Under the pieces are notes generated by a model, which ran no database searches, was not told where the DNA came from, and saw only the letters and a program-made list of their open reading frames with translations. A stretch of 64,000 bases of DNA from Bartonella sp. B1099 (GTDB taxonomy: Bacteria > Pseudomonadota > Alphaproteobacteria > Rhizobiales > Rhizobiaceae), in the NCBI RefSeq assembly GCF_944801835.1, contig NZ_CALYLN010000001.1, positions 714,001-778,000 of the forward strand, read 5' to 3'. Shown piece after piece: positions 53,275-64,000 of the stretch; within the stretch, counting starts at the first letter, position 1, and each line of letters starts with the position of its first letter. Position numbers and translations under genes: made by a program.

Positions 53275-53804
53275 TACAAAATTGCTTCCTGAGTATTTTT
53301 TTCTTTTGCGCGTTTTTTAAATTTTCGTATCACCATATCGCGTTTGATTTTTGAGATATAATCAATAAAAAGACGCCCATCTAAATGATCCATTTCATGC
53401 TGTAAGCAAGTTGCCAACAGATCATCTGCTTCAATTTCTGTCTGTTTTCCTTCACGGTTCTGATAGCGAACACGCAGACGTTTAGGGCGTTCAACTTCTG
53501 CAAAATAGTCAGGAATAGAAAGACAACCTTCCTTGTAAATATTACGTTCTTCTGAAAGCCATAGAATTTCTGGATTGATAATGACAAACGGATTTTTCGG
53601 TTCCTCATTTGGAGAGACATCCATAACTAATATGCGCAGTGGTATACCAATCTGAATAGCAGCAAGACCAATGCCTTTAGCGCAATACATGGTCTCCAAC
53701 ATATCATCTGCAAGCTTTTGGAGGGTTGCATCAACATGCTCGATAGGTTTGGACACTTCGCGTAAAATTGGATCTGGTAAAGTAACTAAAGATCTCATTG
53801 ACAT
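53274..53804 (-). CDS. def: Peptide deformylase
   Basis: It removes the N-terminal formyl group from new proteins with an Fe(II)-type metal site. 176 residues with motif 1 [10 protein letters not shown], motif 2 EGCLSIPDY and motif 3 QHEMDHLDG, which supply the Gln, Cys and two His residues of the active centre. I start at 53804 ([20 protein letters not shown]), which matches rhizobial Def; no good ribosome site is visible, and the frame is open 12 codons upstream. It is divergent from rmuC and first in def-fmt-truA. Confidence 0.96.
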   Translation of the reverse strand: MSMRSLVTLPDPILREVSKPIEHVDATLQKLADDMLETMYCAKGIGLAAIQIGIPLRILVMDVSPNEEPKNPFVIINPEILWLSEERNIYKEGCLSIPDYFAEVERPKRLRVRYQNREGKQTEIEADDLLATCLQHEMDHLDGRLFIDYISKIKRDMVIRKFKKRAKEKNTQEAIL

Positions 53805-53895
53805 AAGGTACAGATTAATCAATGCTTGTGTATGGGTCAATATTGAATAACAAATTTTTGCGCTTTTTTACGATGAGGGCGTTATATTACTTCTC

Positions 53896-55077
53896 ATGTT
53901 TGATTCGTTTTTTTCTATACTGGCTGGTGGGCTTTTTTCTGAACTAACACTTTTGCTTTTATTGATATTTGTCTGTTTGGCATTTTTTATGCTGATACAT
54001 TCTCATCGAAAAAAAGCATTTTTGGAAAATGAAATTGCCAAGCGTGCTCGTGAAGCACAAGAGCAAATGGCTACTTTGCTCAAAACACAAGCTGAAATGC
54101 AAGGGCGCATGCAAACGATGGCGGAAATTTTTGGTCAACGGCAAGCTGAATTGAACAAATCACTCAGTGAGCAACTCAATGGCATGACAACAAGTTTGGG
54201 ACAAACACTTCAGGTACAGACCAAATCAACGTATGAAAATTTGAATCGTTTGCAAGAGCGTTTAGCTGTGATTGATGCGGCACAAAATAATATTCAATCG
54301 CTTACGGGACAAGTTGTTCAGTTGCAGTCTATTTTAAGCAATAAGCAGACACGGGGTACTTTTGGTCAAGGGCGAATGGAAGCTATTATTGCCGATGCCT
54401 TACCAACAAATGCTTATGTTTTTCAGGCAGTTCTTTCCAATGGAAAGCGCCCAGATTGTCTTATTCATATGCCCAATAAAGCACCATCTCTGGTTGTTGA
54501 TGCTAAATTCCCTCTGGAGGCTTGGAATGTTCTGCGTAAAGCTGCATCAGAGCAAGAGCGCCAAGAGGCAGAACGCCAATTTCGTACCGATATGGAAGTC
54601 CATATCCGTGATATTGCGCAAAAATATTTAATTCCTGGAGAAACCCATGACACCGCTTTTCTTTTTGTCCCATCGGAATCGATTTTTGCAACAATTTATG
54701 AAGATTTTGAGCCATTGGTACAAAAAGCCAATAGAGCTCATGTAATTATTGTTTCACCGTCTTTGTTGATGCTCTCTGTTCAAGTTGTCCAAACCATTAT
54801 GAAAGATGCACGGATGCGTGAACAAGCGCATTTAATTCAATCAGAAGTGGCAAAATTGATGGAAGATTTTGGACGAATGGATATACGTGTTCGCGCACTA
54901 CAGAAGCACTTTCACAAAGTAGGTGAAGATATAGAGGGAATTTTAATATCGTCCTCCAAAATTATGAAACGGGCAAATCGCATTGAAACTGTCGAATTAA
55001 AAGAAAATTACTCAGAATCAACAAAAATGACAACATCGGCTCAGTCGCAAACATTGCGTTTGGTTGATGAAGAATAA
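53896..55077 (+). CDS. rmuC: DNA recombination protein RmuC
   Basis: A 393-residue protein with an N-terminal membrane helix (about residues 15-35, LTLLLLLIFVCLAFFMLI), a coiled coil (about 40-150), and the RmuC nuclease-like domain (about 155-350; RPDCLIHMPNKAPSLVVDAK, FLFVPSESIFATIYE). Family members limit DNA inversions between short inverted repeats. It stands alone, divergent from def. This is a family assignment. Confidence 0.93.
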   Translation: MFDSFFSILAGGLFSELTLLLLLIFVCLAFFMLIHSHRKKAFLENEIAKRAREAQEQMATLLKTQAEMQGRMQTMAEIFGQRQAELNKSLSEQLNGMTTSLGQTLQVQTKSTYENLNRLQERLAVIDAAQNNIQSLTGQVVQLQSILSNKQTRGTFGQGRMEAIIADALPTNAYVFQAVLSNGKRPDCLIHMPNKAPSLVVDAKFPLEAWNVLRKAASEQERQEAERQFRTDMEVHIRDIAQKYLIPGETHDTAFLFVPSESIFATIYEDFEPLVQKANRAHVIIVSPSLLMLSVQVVQTIMKDARMREQAHLIQSEVAKLMEDFGRMDIRVRALQKHFHKVGEDIEGILISSSKIMKRANRIETVELKENYSESTKMTTSAQSQTLRLVDEE

Positions 55078-55190
55078 AGAAAAGCAAGCTTCTGAACGAT
55101 TACAAGTTCAGATCATGTTCTTTATTGATTGGTAATAATTTTTTAGTATCCCTATCTTGTTTTATTTCTTAAACGAGAGGAATAGGGAAT

Positions 55191-55778
55191 ATGCGACACC
55201 TTTTGTTTTTAGGGGCACTGGTGTTTTTGCTAGGGGGGTGCACAACAACCACTCCCATCCACACAAACAATGCTTGCGCTATTCTAGCACAAAAAAATGG
55301 TTTTTTTGATAATTGGGGTAGGGCATCTCAAAGAGCAGAAATGCGTTATGGAATTCCTATGCCGATTATTCTGGCAACTATTAATATGGAATCAAGTTTT
55401 CGTCATAATGCACGTCCTCCACGCAAAAAACTACTTGGTTTTATTCCATGGAAGCGTCGGTCGACAGCTTATGGTTATTCTCAAGCGCTTGACAGTACAT
55501 GGGCAATGTATCTGCGCTCTACAGGAAAGTCTTTTGCATGGCGTACGAATTTTGCAGATGCTGCTGATTTTGTTGCTTGGTATCATCGCCAAAGTGTTCA
55601 GCGCAATGGGGTGAGGTTTGATGATGCCTATAGCCTTTATTTAAATTATCATATGGGGCATGGTGCTTATGCGCGGAGTGGTGGACATATTAATGCTGCA
55701 CTTTCACAGGCAGCACAGCGTATGGCAAGGATGTCTAAGCTCTATGCACAGCAATTAAAGAGATGTGGATGGCATTAG
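55191..55778 (+). CDS. Lytic transglycosylase-like lipoprotein
   Basis: A 195-residue lipoprotein: signal peptide with lipobox LLGGC (Cys17). An SLT-type lysozyme-like domain begins near residue 40, with probable catalytic Glu67 in TINMESSFRH and AYGYSQALDSTWAMY resembling the GLMQ-type motif. The C-terminal half (YHMGHGAYARSG) is typical of a group common in Hyphomicrobiales. It probably cleaves peptidoglycan at the outer membrane's inner face. AGGAATAGGG precedes the ATG. It stands alone, with a 1.3-kb decayed gap downstream. Confidence 0.88.
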   Translation: MRHLLFLGALVFLLGGCTTTTPIHTNNACAILAQKNGFFDNWGRASQRAEMRYGIPMPIILATINMESSFRHNARPPRKKLLGFIPWKRRSTAYGYSQALDSTWAMYLRSTGKSFAWRTNFADAADFVAWYHRQSVQRNGVRFDDAYSLYLNYHMGHGAYARSGGHINAALSQAAQRMARMSKLYAQQLKRCGWH

Positions 55779-57104
55779 GAAAGATTTTTAAAAATCTCAA
55801 TTAGGGAATTGATGAATTGATGGGATAAAATTGTTCAAGAGTAAAATTTCTTATGGGGTGATAAGGCAGTATCGTTTTTCCGATTATTAAAGAAACAAAT
55901 TAAAATAAACTCAAGTGACAGAAAGCTTTTGCAAGACATAATCTATTTGAAGACACTCTTGATATTTTTGTCCTCCTTAAGAAGGTATATTTATTCAAAA
56001 AATTTACAATGGATACTATCTTCCATTGAACGCTGGCATTTAACTCTGGGCGAAATGACAGAAATTATTGAAGGAAATTTTTAAATTTCATTATGCGCAT
56101 GATTGGCTTGATTATGACATGAATATTTATTTGTTAAGCGTATAAAAGAGCAATTAAAATAAATGCAATTCAAGCATCATAAAAGGGTAAAACATTCAAT
56201 ATAAAAAATGAGAAATGCATTAAACGAAAGAGCATCGCTTCATAAAAATGTTGCTTCGTATAAAGGTATAGTTGTAGCCTTCCAAAAGACTAATAGTCTT
56301 TAGTATTGTATGAGATGAAGACTTTCCATATTAATTAAAAAGTTATCTTATTGTACGCCCCTATTGTTTAGGGGGGAAGCTATATACTGCTTTCATATAA
56401 TCAAGGCAAGATTTTCTTTTAGCATGAAGTAACATTGGGAGCGGGCAAAATGTGTGATAGCGTCGCTTTGCTCCTATACCTCAACTTTGCTCATGATGTG
56501 CTAAGGAAACGATTTTCATTGATTTAATATGTGAGGATTTATGATAAGAAAAGCATACTCTGTTCGGAATTATTATTGAATAGAGGAGATAATTTAATCA
56601 TGATAAATCAATATGTTCTTTAGGCATTAACATACCTCAGGAATGAGCTGGTGAACATTATTTAAGTGGGGATTTTTTTTAAATTGGTAGGTCATTTGAT
56701 AAGATTAAAAACACTGGAAAAAGTTTTGATTCGCTATGATCGAGAAGTATATCCTGTTCTAGAGCTTTTATTTTAGGTAGCTTGCACCTATTAACAAGAT
56801 ATCCATAACCAATATATTAATTTTGCGGAAATGTTGTAGCGGAGGGGAGTTAAAATTTTGTTTTTAAAACAATGTGTAAGATAAACAATACATTTCTTAT
56901 TTCTATGCAAAGCATAAAAAACGTCACTTACTTTCCGTTACTATGAAAATAAAATTTCACAATCCAACAAATGATTACAAATATATTATAATGCTGAAAG
57001 AAGCGTGCACTAATAGATTAATAGTTACATAGCCCATAACCTTTTTAAATTGATCACACGTTCTCTGCTATAGATTGATTCCTTGAGAGAAGAGCTGGTT
57101 CTTT
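55779..57104. other. 1.3-kb gene-free region before tRNA-Ala
   Basis: No intact gene. Around 55985-56085 one frame reads WILSSIERWHLTLGEMTEII before stopping and looks like a fragment of a decayed gene of unknown kind. Integrase module O lies at about 56420-56620. The rest is unassigned AT-rich sequence. Confidence 0.5.
56420..56620 (-). repeat. Integrase-leader module, copy O
   Basis: A degraded copy. AACATTGGGAGCGGGCAAAA (about 56429) and the leader phrase GATTTTCATTGATTTAATAT are recognisable. The terminal motif at 56591-56618 keeps GATAAATCAATATGTTC. Confidence 0.55.
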
Positions 57105-57180
<76 letters not shown>

Positions 57181-57287
57181 TAAAAACAAATTTTCCCCAA
57201 AAGAATAGTCTATAATTTCAACTTTTCTAAAACGAGAAAAATTGAAGATCAAGAAGAATTTGCATTCAATGAAAAAGATGCCTTCTT

Positions 57288-57668
57288 TTAAGCGTCGTCA
57301 TCATTAGAAACGCCGCCTCCGAGAATATCGGTAACGTCATCATCTTCATCGTCATCATCGTGAGATAAAAATGTATCGTCGTCATCACCAAGATCAACAT
57401 CACTATCTTCCAGATCAGGAAGATCGTCATCTTTAGAACCATCATCATCCTCTTCAAGAAGCATAAAAGCAGACTTTTCAAGTGCTGTATCAAGCTCTTC
57501 AGTATCCACTTCCTCTTCATTATTTGCTTCAGCTGCTGCAACCTCAAAATAAGAACGCGGATAAGAGATTCCTGTATAAGGCGACACAATAGGGTCGCGA
57601 TTTAGATCGTAAAATTTTTTTCCTGTTTCTGGATCAACACGTTTCGTTCCAAGTTCCTGTTTTGCCAT
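57288..57668 (-). CDS. TIGR02300 family protein with acidic C-terminal half
   Basis: A 126-residue protein of an alphaproteobacterial family of unknown function (TIGR02300). The conserved N-terminal part reads MAKQELGTKRVDPETGKKFYD followed by PIVSPYTG, a short motif resembling a treble-clef domain without cysteines. Residues about 55-126 are extremely acidic and low in complexity. The gene is divergent from aroA, its usual neighbour in this group of bacteria. Function unknown; family assignment is good. Confidence 0.88.
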   Translation of the reverse strand: MAKQELGTKRVDPETGKKFYDLNRDPIVSPYTGISYPRSYFEVAAAEANNEEEVDTEELDTALEKSAFMLLEEDDDGSKDDDLPDLEDSDVDLGDDDDTFLSHDDDDEDDDVTDILGGGVSNDDDA

Positions 57669-57833
57669 AAACCGTGCCTCTTTGATTAACTCTATTCCAT
57701 TAAAAGATAAATTTTATGGTGCTTAATCGAAAAATAATGCCTTTGTCAAAGATAAATATACTGTTCCACGTAGATTTTTTCATGACGCCCTTTAAAGCAT
57801 GTGCTAAAGAATGCATAATTTCATACAAGTTAG

Positions 57834-59827
<1,994 letters not shown>

Positions 59828-59846
59828 ATTCATTAAGGTGGCTCCC

Positions 59847-59945
59847 AGCCTAGCGCTAATTTTTCCTCCTTTATTCAAGGGAAAAGGCTAAGGGGTTGCC
59901 CATGTTAACACTAACCTAGCGCTCATACCTTATAAGATAAGGTAT
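59847..59945 (+). promoter_or_regulatory. Structured leader of rpsA with two inverted repeats
   Basis: A perfect nine-base stem ATACCTTAT (59925-59933)/ATAAGGTAT (59937-59945) with a three-base loop ends 5 nt before the rpsA ribosome site AGGAG (59951-59955). A larger interrupted stem, AGCC...TTTTCC with GGAAAA...GGCT, lies at about 59847-59889. The nonamer CCTAGCGCT occurs at 59849-59857 and 59915-59923. The layout suggests control of S1 translation by its own product, as in E. coli, or partial termination after cmk. Confidence 0.5.
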
Positions 59946-59960
59946 ATATTAGGAGTTCTT

Positions 59961-61661
59961 ATGTCACAATACAATCCCACAACAGCGGATTTTGAAGCCC
60001 TTTTAACAGAATCTTTTCAAACCAATGATCTTAATGAAGGATCTGTTGTTAAAGGTCGTGTTATTGCAATCGAAAAAGACATGGCCATTATTGATGCTGG
60101 ACTTAAAGTCGAAGGACGTATACCTCTCAAAGAATTTGGAGCTAAAGCAAAAGATGGTTCTTTGCAAGTTGGCGCTGAAGTTGAGGTTTATATTGAACGC
60201 ATTGAAAATGCGATGGGCGAAGCTGTTTTATCGCGTGAAAAAGCACGGCGCGAAGAAAGTTGGGTCCGTTTAGAGGAAAAATTCAATGCTGGTGCACGCG
60301 TTGAGGGCGTTATCTTTAGCCAAGTAAAAGGTGGTTTTACAGTTGATCTTGATGGTGCTGTTGCTTTTTTGCCGCGCAGCCAAGTTGATATTCGTCCCAT
60401 TCGTGATGTTTCACCTCTCATGCATAATGCACAATCTTTTGAAATTTTGAAAATGGATCGTCGTCGTGGCAATATTGTGGTTTCACGTCGTACAGTCTTA
60501 GAAGAAAGCCGCGCTGAGCAACGTTCAGAAATTGTACAAAATCTTGAAGAAAACCAAATCGTTGAAGGTGTGGTGAAAAATATCACAGATTATGGTGCCT
60601 TTGTTGATCTTGGTGGAATTGATGGTCTTTTACACGTTACAGATATGGCATGGCGGCGTGTAAACCACCCATCTGAAGTGCTTACAATTGGTCAAACGAT
60701 TAAAGTTCAGATTATTCGCATTAATCAAGATACGCACCGTATTTCTCTTGGAATGAAACAGCTTGAAAGTGATCCTTGGGAAAGCATCAGTGTCCGCTAT
60801 CCGATTGGTAAAAAAATTACGGGTGCTGTGACCAACATTACGGATTACGGTGGTTTTGTTGAAATTGAACCAGGGATTGAAGGATTGATTCATGTTTCTG
60901 AAATGAGTTGGACAAAGAAAAATGTTCACCCTGGAAAAATTCTGTCTACATCACAGGAAGTGGAAGTGGTTGTTCTTGAAATTGATCCTTCTAAACGGCG
61001 TATTTCTCTTGGCTTAAAGCAAACATTTGAAAATCCATGGGAAGCTTTTGCCAATAAATTTCCTGTCAATTCACAAATTGAGGGAGAGGTTAAAAATAAA
61101 ACAGAATTTGGTCTGTTTATTGGGCTTGAAGGCGATGTTGACGGTATGGTTCATCTCTCTGATCTTGATTGGAACCGTCCAGGTGAACAAGTCATTGATA
61201 CTTACAACAAAGGCGATATCGTTAAAGCTGTGGTTTTGGATGTTGACATTGAAAAAGAGCGTATCTCTCTTGGAATTAAGCAGCTTTCCAGCGATAAAGT
61301 TGGAGAAGCCGCCGCTTCTGGCGAATTGCGAAAAGGGGCTGTTGTAACCTGTGAAGTGATCGCTGTTAACGAAAATGGCATTGATGTGAAATTGATTGAT
61401 CACAATCTTGAGACAACCATTCGGCGTGCTGATCTCGCGCGTGATCGTGATGAACAACGTCCTGAGCGTTTTGCTATTGGACAAAAGGTTGATGCGCGCA
61501 TCACAGCATTTGATAAAAAAACACGTAAAATTTCAGTATCGATCAAAGCGTTAGAAATTGCAGAGGAAAAAGAAGCTGTCGCCCAATATGGTTCTACAGA
61601 CTCAGGTGCTTCTCTTGGCGATATTCTCGGTGCAGCTTTGAAAAAACAAGAACAAGATTAA
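59961..61661 (+). CDS. rpsA: 30S ribosomal protein S1
   Basis: An mRNA-binding ribosomal protein of 566 residues with six S1 (OB-fold) repeats, seen as recurring phrases such as VKNITDYGAFVDLGGIDGLL, VTNITDYGGFVEIEPGIEGL and VKNKTEFGLFIGLEGDVDGM. AGGAG stands at good distance from the ATG. It follows cmk by 133 nt with structured sequence between, and ends at a strong terminator. Confidence 0.97.
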   Translation: MSQYNPTTADFEALLTESFQTNDLNEGSVVKGRVIAIEKDMAIIDAGLKVEGRIPLKEFGAKAKDGSLQVGAEVEVYIERIENAMGEAVLSREKARREESWVRLEEKFNAGARVEGVIFSQVKGGFTVDLDGAVAFLPRSQVDIRPIRDVSPLMHNAQSFEILKMDRRRGNIVVSRRTVLEESRAEQRSEIVQNLEENQIVEGVVKNITDYGAFVDLGGIDGLLHVTDMAWRRVNHPSEVLTIGQTIKVQIIRINQDTHRISLGMKQLESDPWESISVRYPIGKKITGAVTNITDYGGFVEIEPGIEGLIHVSEMSWTKKNVHPGKILSTSQEVEVVVLEIDPSKRRISLGLKQTFENPWEAFANKFPVNSQIEGEVKNKTEFGLFIGLEGDVDGMVHLSDLDWNRPGEQVIDTYNKGDIVKAVVLDVDIEKERISLGIKQLSSDKVGEAAASGELRKGAVVTCEVIAVNENGIDVKLIDHNLETTIRRADLARDRDEQRPERFAIGQKVDARITAFDKKTRKISVSIKALEIAEEKEAVAQYGSTDSGASLGDILGAALKKQEQD

Positions 61662-61691
61662 TCATCAATCATTAACATTGATGGTATTATT

Positions 61692-61727
61692 AAGGTCACT
61701 CCTAAAATGAGTGACCTTTTTATTTTC
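61692..61727 (+). terminator. Rho-independent terminator of rpsA
   Basis: AAGGTCACTC (61692-61701) and GAGTGACCTT (61709-61718) form a perfect ten-base stem with a seven-base loop, followed by a T-rich run (TTTTTATTTT). Confidence 0.9.
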
Positions 61728-61892
61728 TAAAGAAATTATTTCCTTAATTTTTAATTATCGCATTAAAAATTATTATAACTGCTTGCAAATAAAAACAAAA
61801 AGTTTGTTTTTTGTCTATCAACGGTTCACTATTCAAATAAAATGCTTACAATTTAAATAAAAAGCGATGTAATTGAATGATAATGGGACATT

Positions 61893-64000
61893 ATGGCGTG
61901 CACAATACCTTTCATAAAGTACTTTTTTTCTCAAAAGAAGAGAAAAGACCATTTTATTAATAGTGATTTTCCTCTTCGTGCAATTTATAAAGTACAGGAA
62001 GATCTTTATGATCTAGGGCATGATATAGCTTCTGGCAAAGAAATTTTACTCCCTGAATATGAAGGAGTAGAAGATTTTCGCAAGAGATTGAATGAAAATG
62101 CTAAACTTATTCTTCATGCCTTTCATACCAGTGATTTTGCTGCCCGAAACGATGAAACTATCGCACCGTCTGCGCAATGGCTCATTGATAATCATTACAC
62201 CATTGATAAAACCATACAACAATTACGCCGTAATCTCCCTAAGTCCTTCATAAGGCAACTTCCTCTTTCACCACAAAAAGCAGGAATACCACGCATTTTT
62301 GCTTTAACTTGGCTTTATATTGCGCATACCGATAGCAGTTTTTCACAAGAAACACTGACAGTTATGATCAATGGGTTTCAAGAAGTTTGTGCGCTCACAA
62401 TTGGTGAATTGTGGGCTCTTCCTTTAGTTATGCAAATGCTACTCATTGAAAATGTTCGTCGTCTTTCAGTGCGTATCGAAAAAGCGCGGCAGATGCGCCA
62501 TCTTGCCAGTCAAGTAGCTGATAAAATTTCTCTTGTAGAAAATAAAACCAGTCTAAATTCTCTTTTTACGCAGTACAAACCATTCACTGCTGACCCAACT
62601 TTTTCAGCGCATTTATTCTATCGCCTGCGCAGTGCATCTATCGATTCAACCATAGCGTTAACTTGGCTTGAAAAGCAATTAGAAAGTCAAGGCAGTAGCT
62701 TAGAAAGTGCAACAGCCGATGAGCATACCCGACAAGCGGCAGATGGTGTGACCATGGGCAATATTATCTGTGCTCTTAAAGCGATAGATAATATTGACTG
62801 GACCATATGGTTTGAAACTGTGAGTTGTGTCGATGCTATTTTACGTAAAAAGAGTGATTTTTCTGAAATTGATTCCCATTCACGCAGTATTTATCGACAA
62901 GTCATTGAAAAAATCTCACGTTTTTCATCTCTTAGCGAGCTGGAAGTTGCACACAAATCTGTAGAAATGGCAAACCCCACTTTTGAAGATATGCCTCATT
63001 ATTCCTCTGTTGGGTGGTATCTTGTCGGTGATGGTCGTGGCATATTTGAAAAGGCTTGTGGATATACGCCGCCTCTTCTCATAAAATGGGCACGCGCTTT
63101 TTATTGCTTAAAACTGAGAGTCATTGCCATACCTGTCTCTTTTCTGACGCTTGCCCTTTTGCTTGCAGTCTATACCGTTTTCCAAATATCTGGTATGACA
63201 CTATGGATGTCCCTTTGCTTTACTGTATTAGCGCTTTTTCCTGCTATGGATACGGTTTTTTCTTTCTTTAATACAGTTGTTTCATGGTTTGTTCCATCAA
63301 GACAGCTCATTGGTTATGAATATAAAGAAGGTATTCCAAAACATGCTCGGACAATGGTTGTTGTACCTACCTTGATAACATCATGCGATGATATTGATGC
63401 GCAAGTGCACAATCTTGAAGTGCACTATCTTTCCAATCCTAAAGGTGCGGTCCATTTTGCACTCATTACAGATTGGGTAGATGCTCCCTTGAGAGAAACG
63501 CAAGATGATCTTGATTTGTTGCACTATGCGCAAAAGGGTATTGATAAACTCAATGGTCGTTATCATCGTGATGAATTTCCTGTTTTTTTCCTTTTACATC
63601 GCCGACGTCTTTATAATAGCGGTGAAAAATGTTGGATGGGATGGGAACGAAAGCGGGGAAAACTTCATGAACTCAATCGGCTTTTAAGAGGCGATAAAAA
63701 TACGAGTTTTTACTCTCCTAATCCAAATCTTCCGATGGATTGTCGTTTTGTTATGACACTGGATTGTGATACACGTCTTACCCCTGAAAGTGTGACAAAA
63801 CTTGTTGGAAAGCTTAATCATCCACTCAATCATCCCATTTTTGATCCGCAAAGTGGAAAGGTTGTCAAAGGCTATAGCGTTTTGCAGCCACGCATTATTC
63901 CGTCTCTGACAACAGGAAAAAAAACATCAATTTTCCAACGGGTTTTTTCGACCAGCCGTGGTATTGATCCTTATGTTTTTGCTGTTTCTGATACTTATCA
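61893..64000 (+). CDS. ndvB: Cyclic beta-1,2-glucan synthase, N-terminal part (runs off the window)
   Basis: The frame is open from ATG 61893 to the window end, at least 702 codons. The N-terminal part (PLRAIYKVQEDLYDLGHDIA, SAQWLIDNHYTIDKTIQQLR, LSPQKAGIPRIFALTWLYIA) is the family start of NdvB/ChvB/Cgs. A hydrophobic region near residues 410-465 holds transmembrane helices. The family 84 glycosyltransferase part begins after it, with the DxD-type motif TLDCDTRLTPESV near residue 617. The whole enzyme is usually about 2800 residues and makes periplasmic cyclic glucans from UDP-glucose; Brucella needs its version for intracellular survival. An in-frame TAA at 61881 limits the start. The C-terminal part lies outside the window. 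Confidence 0.9.
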   Translation, partial: MACTIPFIKYFFSQKKRKDHFINSDFPLRAIYKVQEDLYDLGHDIASGKEILLPEYEGVEDFRKRLNENAKLILHAFHTSDFAARNDETIAPSAQWLIDNHYTIDKTIQQLRRNLPKSFIRQLPLSPQKAGIPRIFALTWLYIAHTDSSFSQETLTVMINGFQEVCALTIGELWALPLVMQMLLIENVRRLSVRIEKARQMRHLASQVADKISLVENKTSLNSLFTQYKPFTADPTFSAHLFYRLRSASIDSTIALTWLEKQLESQGSSLESATADEHTRQAADGVTMGNIICALKAIDNIDWTIWFETVSCVDAILRKKSDFSEIDSHSRSIYRQVIEKISRFSSLSELEVAHKSVEMANPTFEDMPHYSSVGWYLVGDGRGIFEKACGYTPPLLIKWARAFYCLKLRVIAIPVSFLTLALLLAVYTVFQISGMTLWMSLCFTVLALFPAMDTVFSFFNTVVSWFVPSRQLIGYEYKEGIPKHARTMVVVPTLITSCDDIDAQVHNLEVHYLSNPKGAVHFALITDWVDAPLRETQDDLDLLHYAQKGIDKLNGRYHRDEFPVFFLLHRRRLYNSGEKCWMGWERKRGKLHELNRLLRGDKNTSFYSPNPNLPMDCRFVMTLDCDTRLTPESVTKLVGKLNHPLNHPIFDPQSGKVVKGYSVLQPRIIPSLTTGKKTSIFQRVFSTSRGIDPYVFAVSDTY

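Overview
The window is chromosomal DNA from an alphaproteobacterium of the order Hyphomicrobiales, almost certainly Bartonella. The AT-rich sequence, long decayed intergenic stretches, the ChvG/ChvI-type pair next to a short HprK, EIIA and HPr (BatS/BatR in Bartonella), and many truncated phage-integrase remnants all point there. I cannot name the species. Almost every intact gene is a core gene. I see no rRNA, CRISPR array, complete prophage, secretion system or intact transposase.

Layout: (1) 0.8-9.2 kb, minus strand: an EI24/CysZ-like membrane protein, coaBC with an extra N-terminal ribbon-helix-helix domain, ubiB, ubiE and gyrB. (2) 9.8-19.3 kb: an orphan solute-binding protein, comM, and the translationally coupled tamA-tamB outer-membrane assembly pair. 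(3) 19.3-24.3 kb: decayed integrase sequence around an MsbA-type ABC exporter, then infC, which apparently starts at ATT. (4) 24.5-32.7 kb: a hydrolase, a YgjP-type metallopeptidase, dapE, hemW-rdgB, hrcA-grpE and thpR. (5) 33.2-38.7 kb: ptsH, EIIA, hprK, batS, batR, a BON-LysM protein and a PCu(A)C copper chaperone. (6) 39.7-42.9 kb: dnaK-dnaJ. (7) 44.7-53.8 kb: argB, a DMT transporter, lepA, dapD, a LOG-family protein, and the def-fmt-truA cluster. (8) 53.9-64 kb: rmuC, a lytic-transglycosylase lipoprotein, tRNA-Ala(GGC), a TIGR02300 protein, aroA-cmk-rpsA, and the start of a cyclic beta-1,2-glucan synthase that runs off the window.

The strongest unexplained pattern is a dispersed module filling the long gene-free gaps. 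Each copy holds a decayed 5' piece of one tyrosine-recombinase gene (arm-binding domain only), its untranslated leader with a short hairpin, and a conserved AT-rich end resembling TTATAAATCAATATGTTG. I count about 15 copies or partial copies, in both orientations. Several end just beyond the 3' end of a gene, and none contains a recognisable catalytic domain. Other points of interest are the antitoxin-like domain fused to CoaBC with a changed flap cysteine, the ATT start of infC, the structured rpsA leader, the regulatory PTS lacking a sugar permease, and the glucan synthase.
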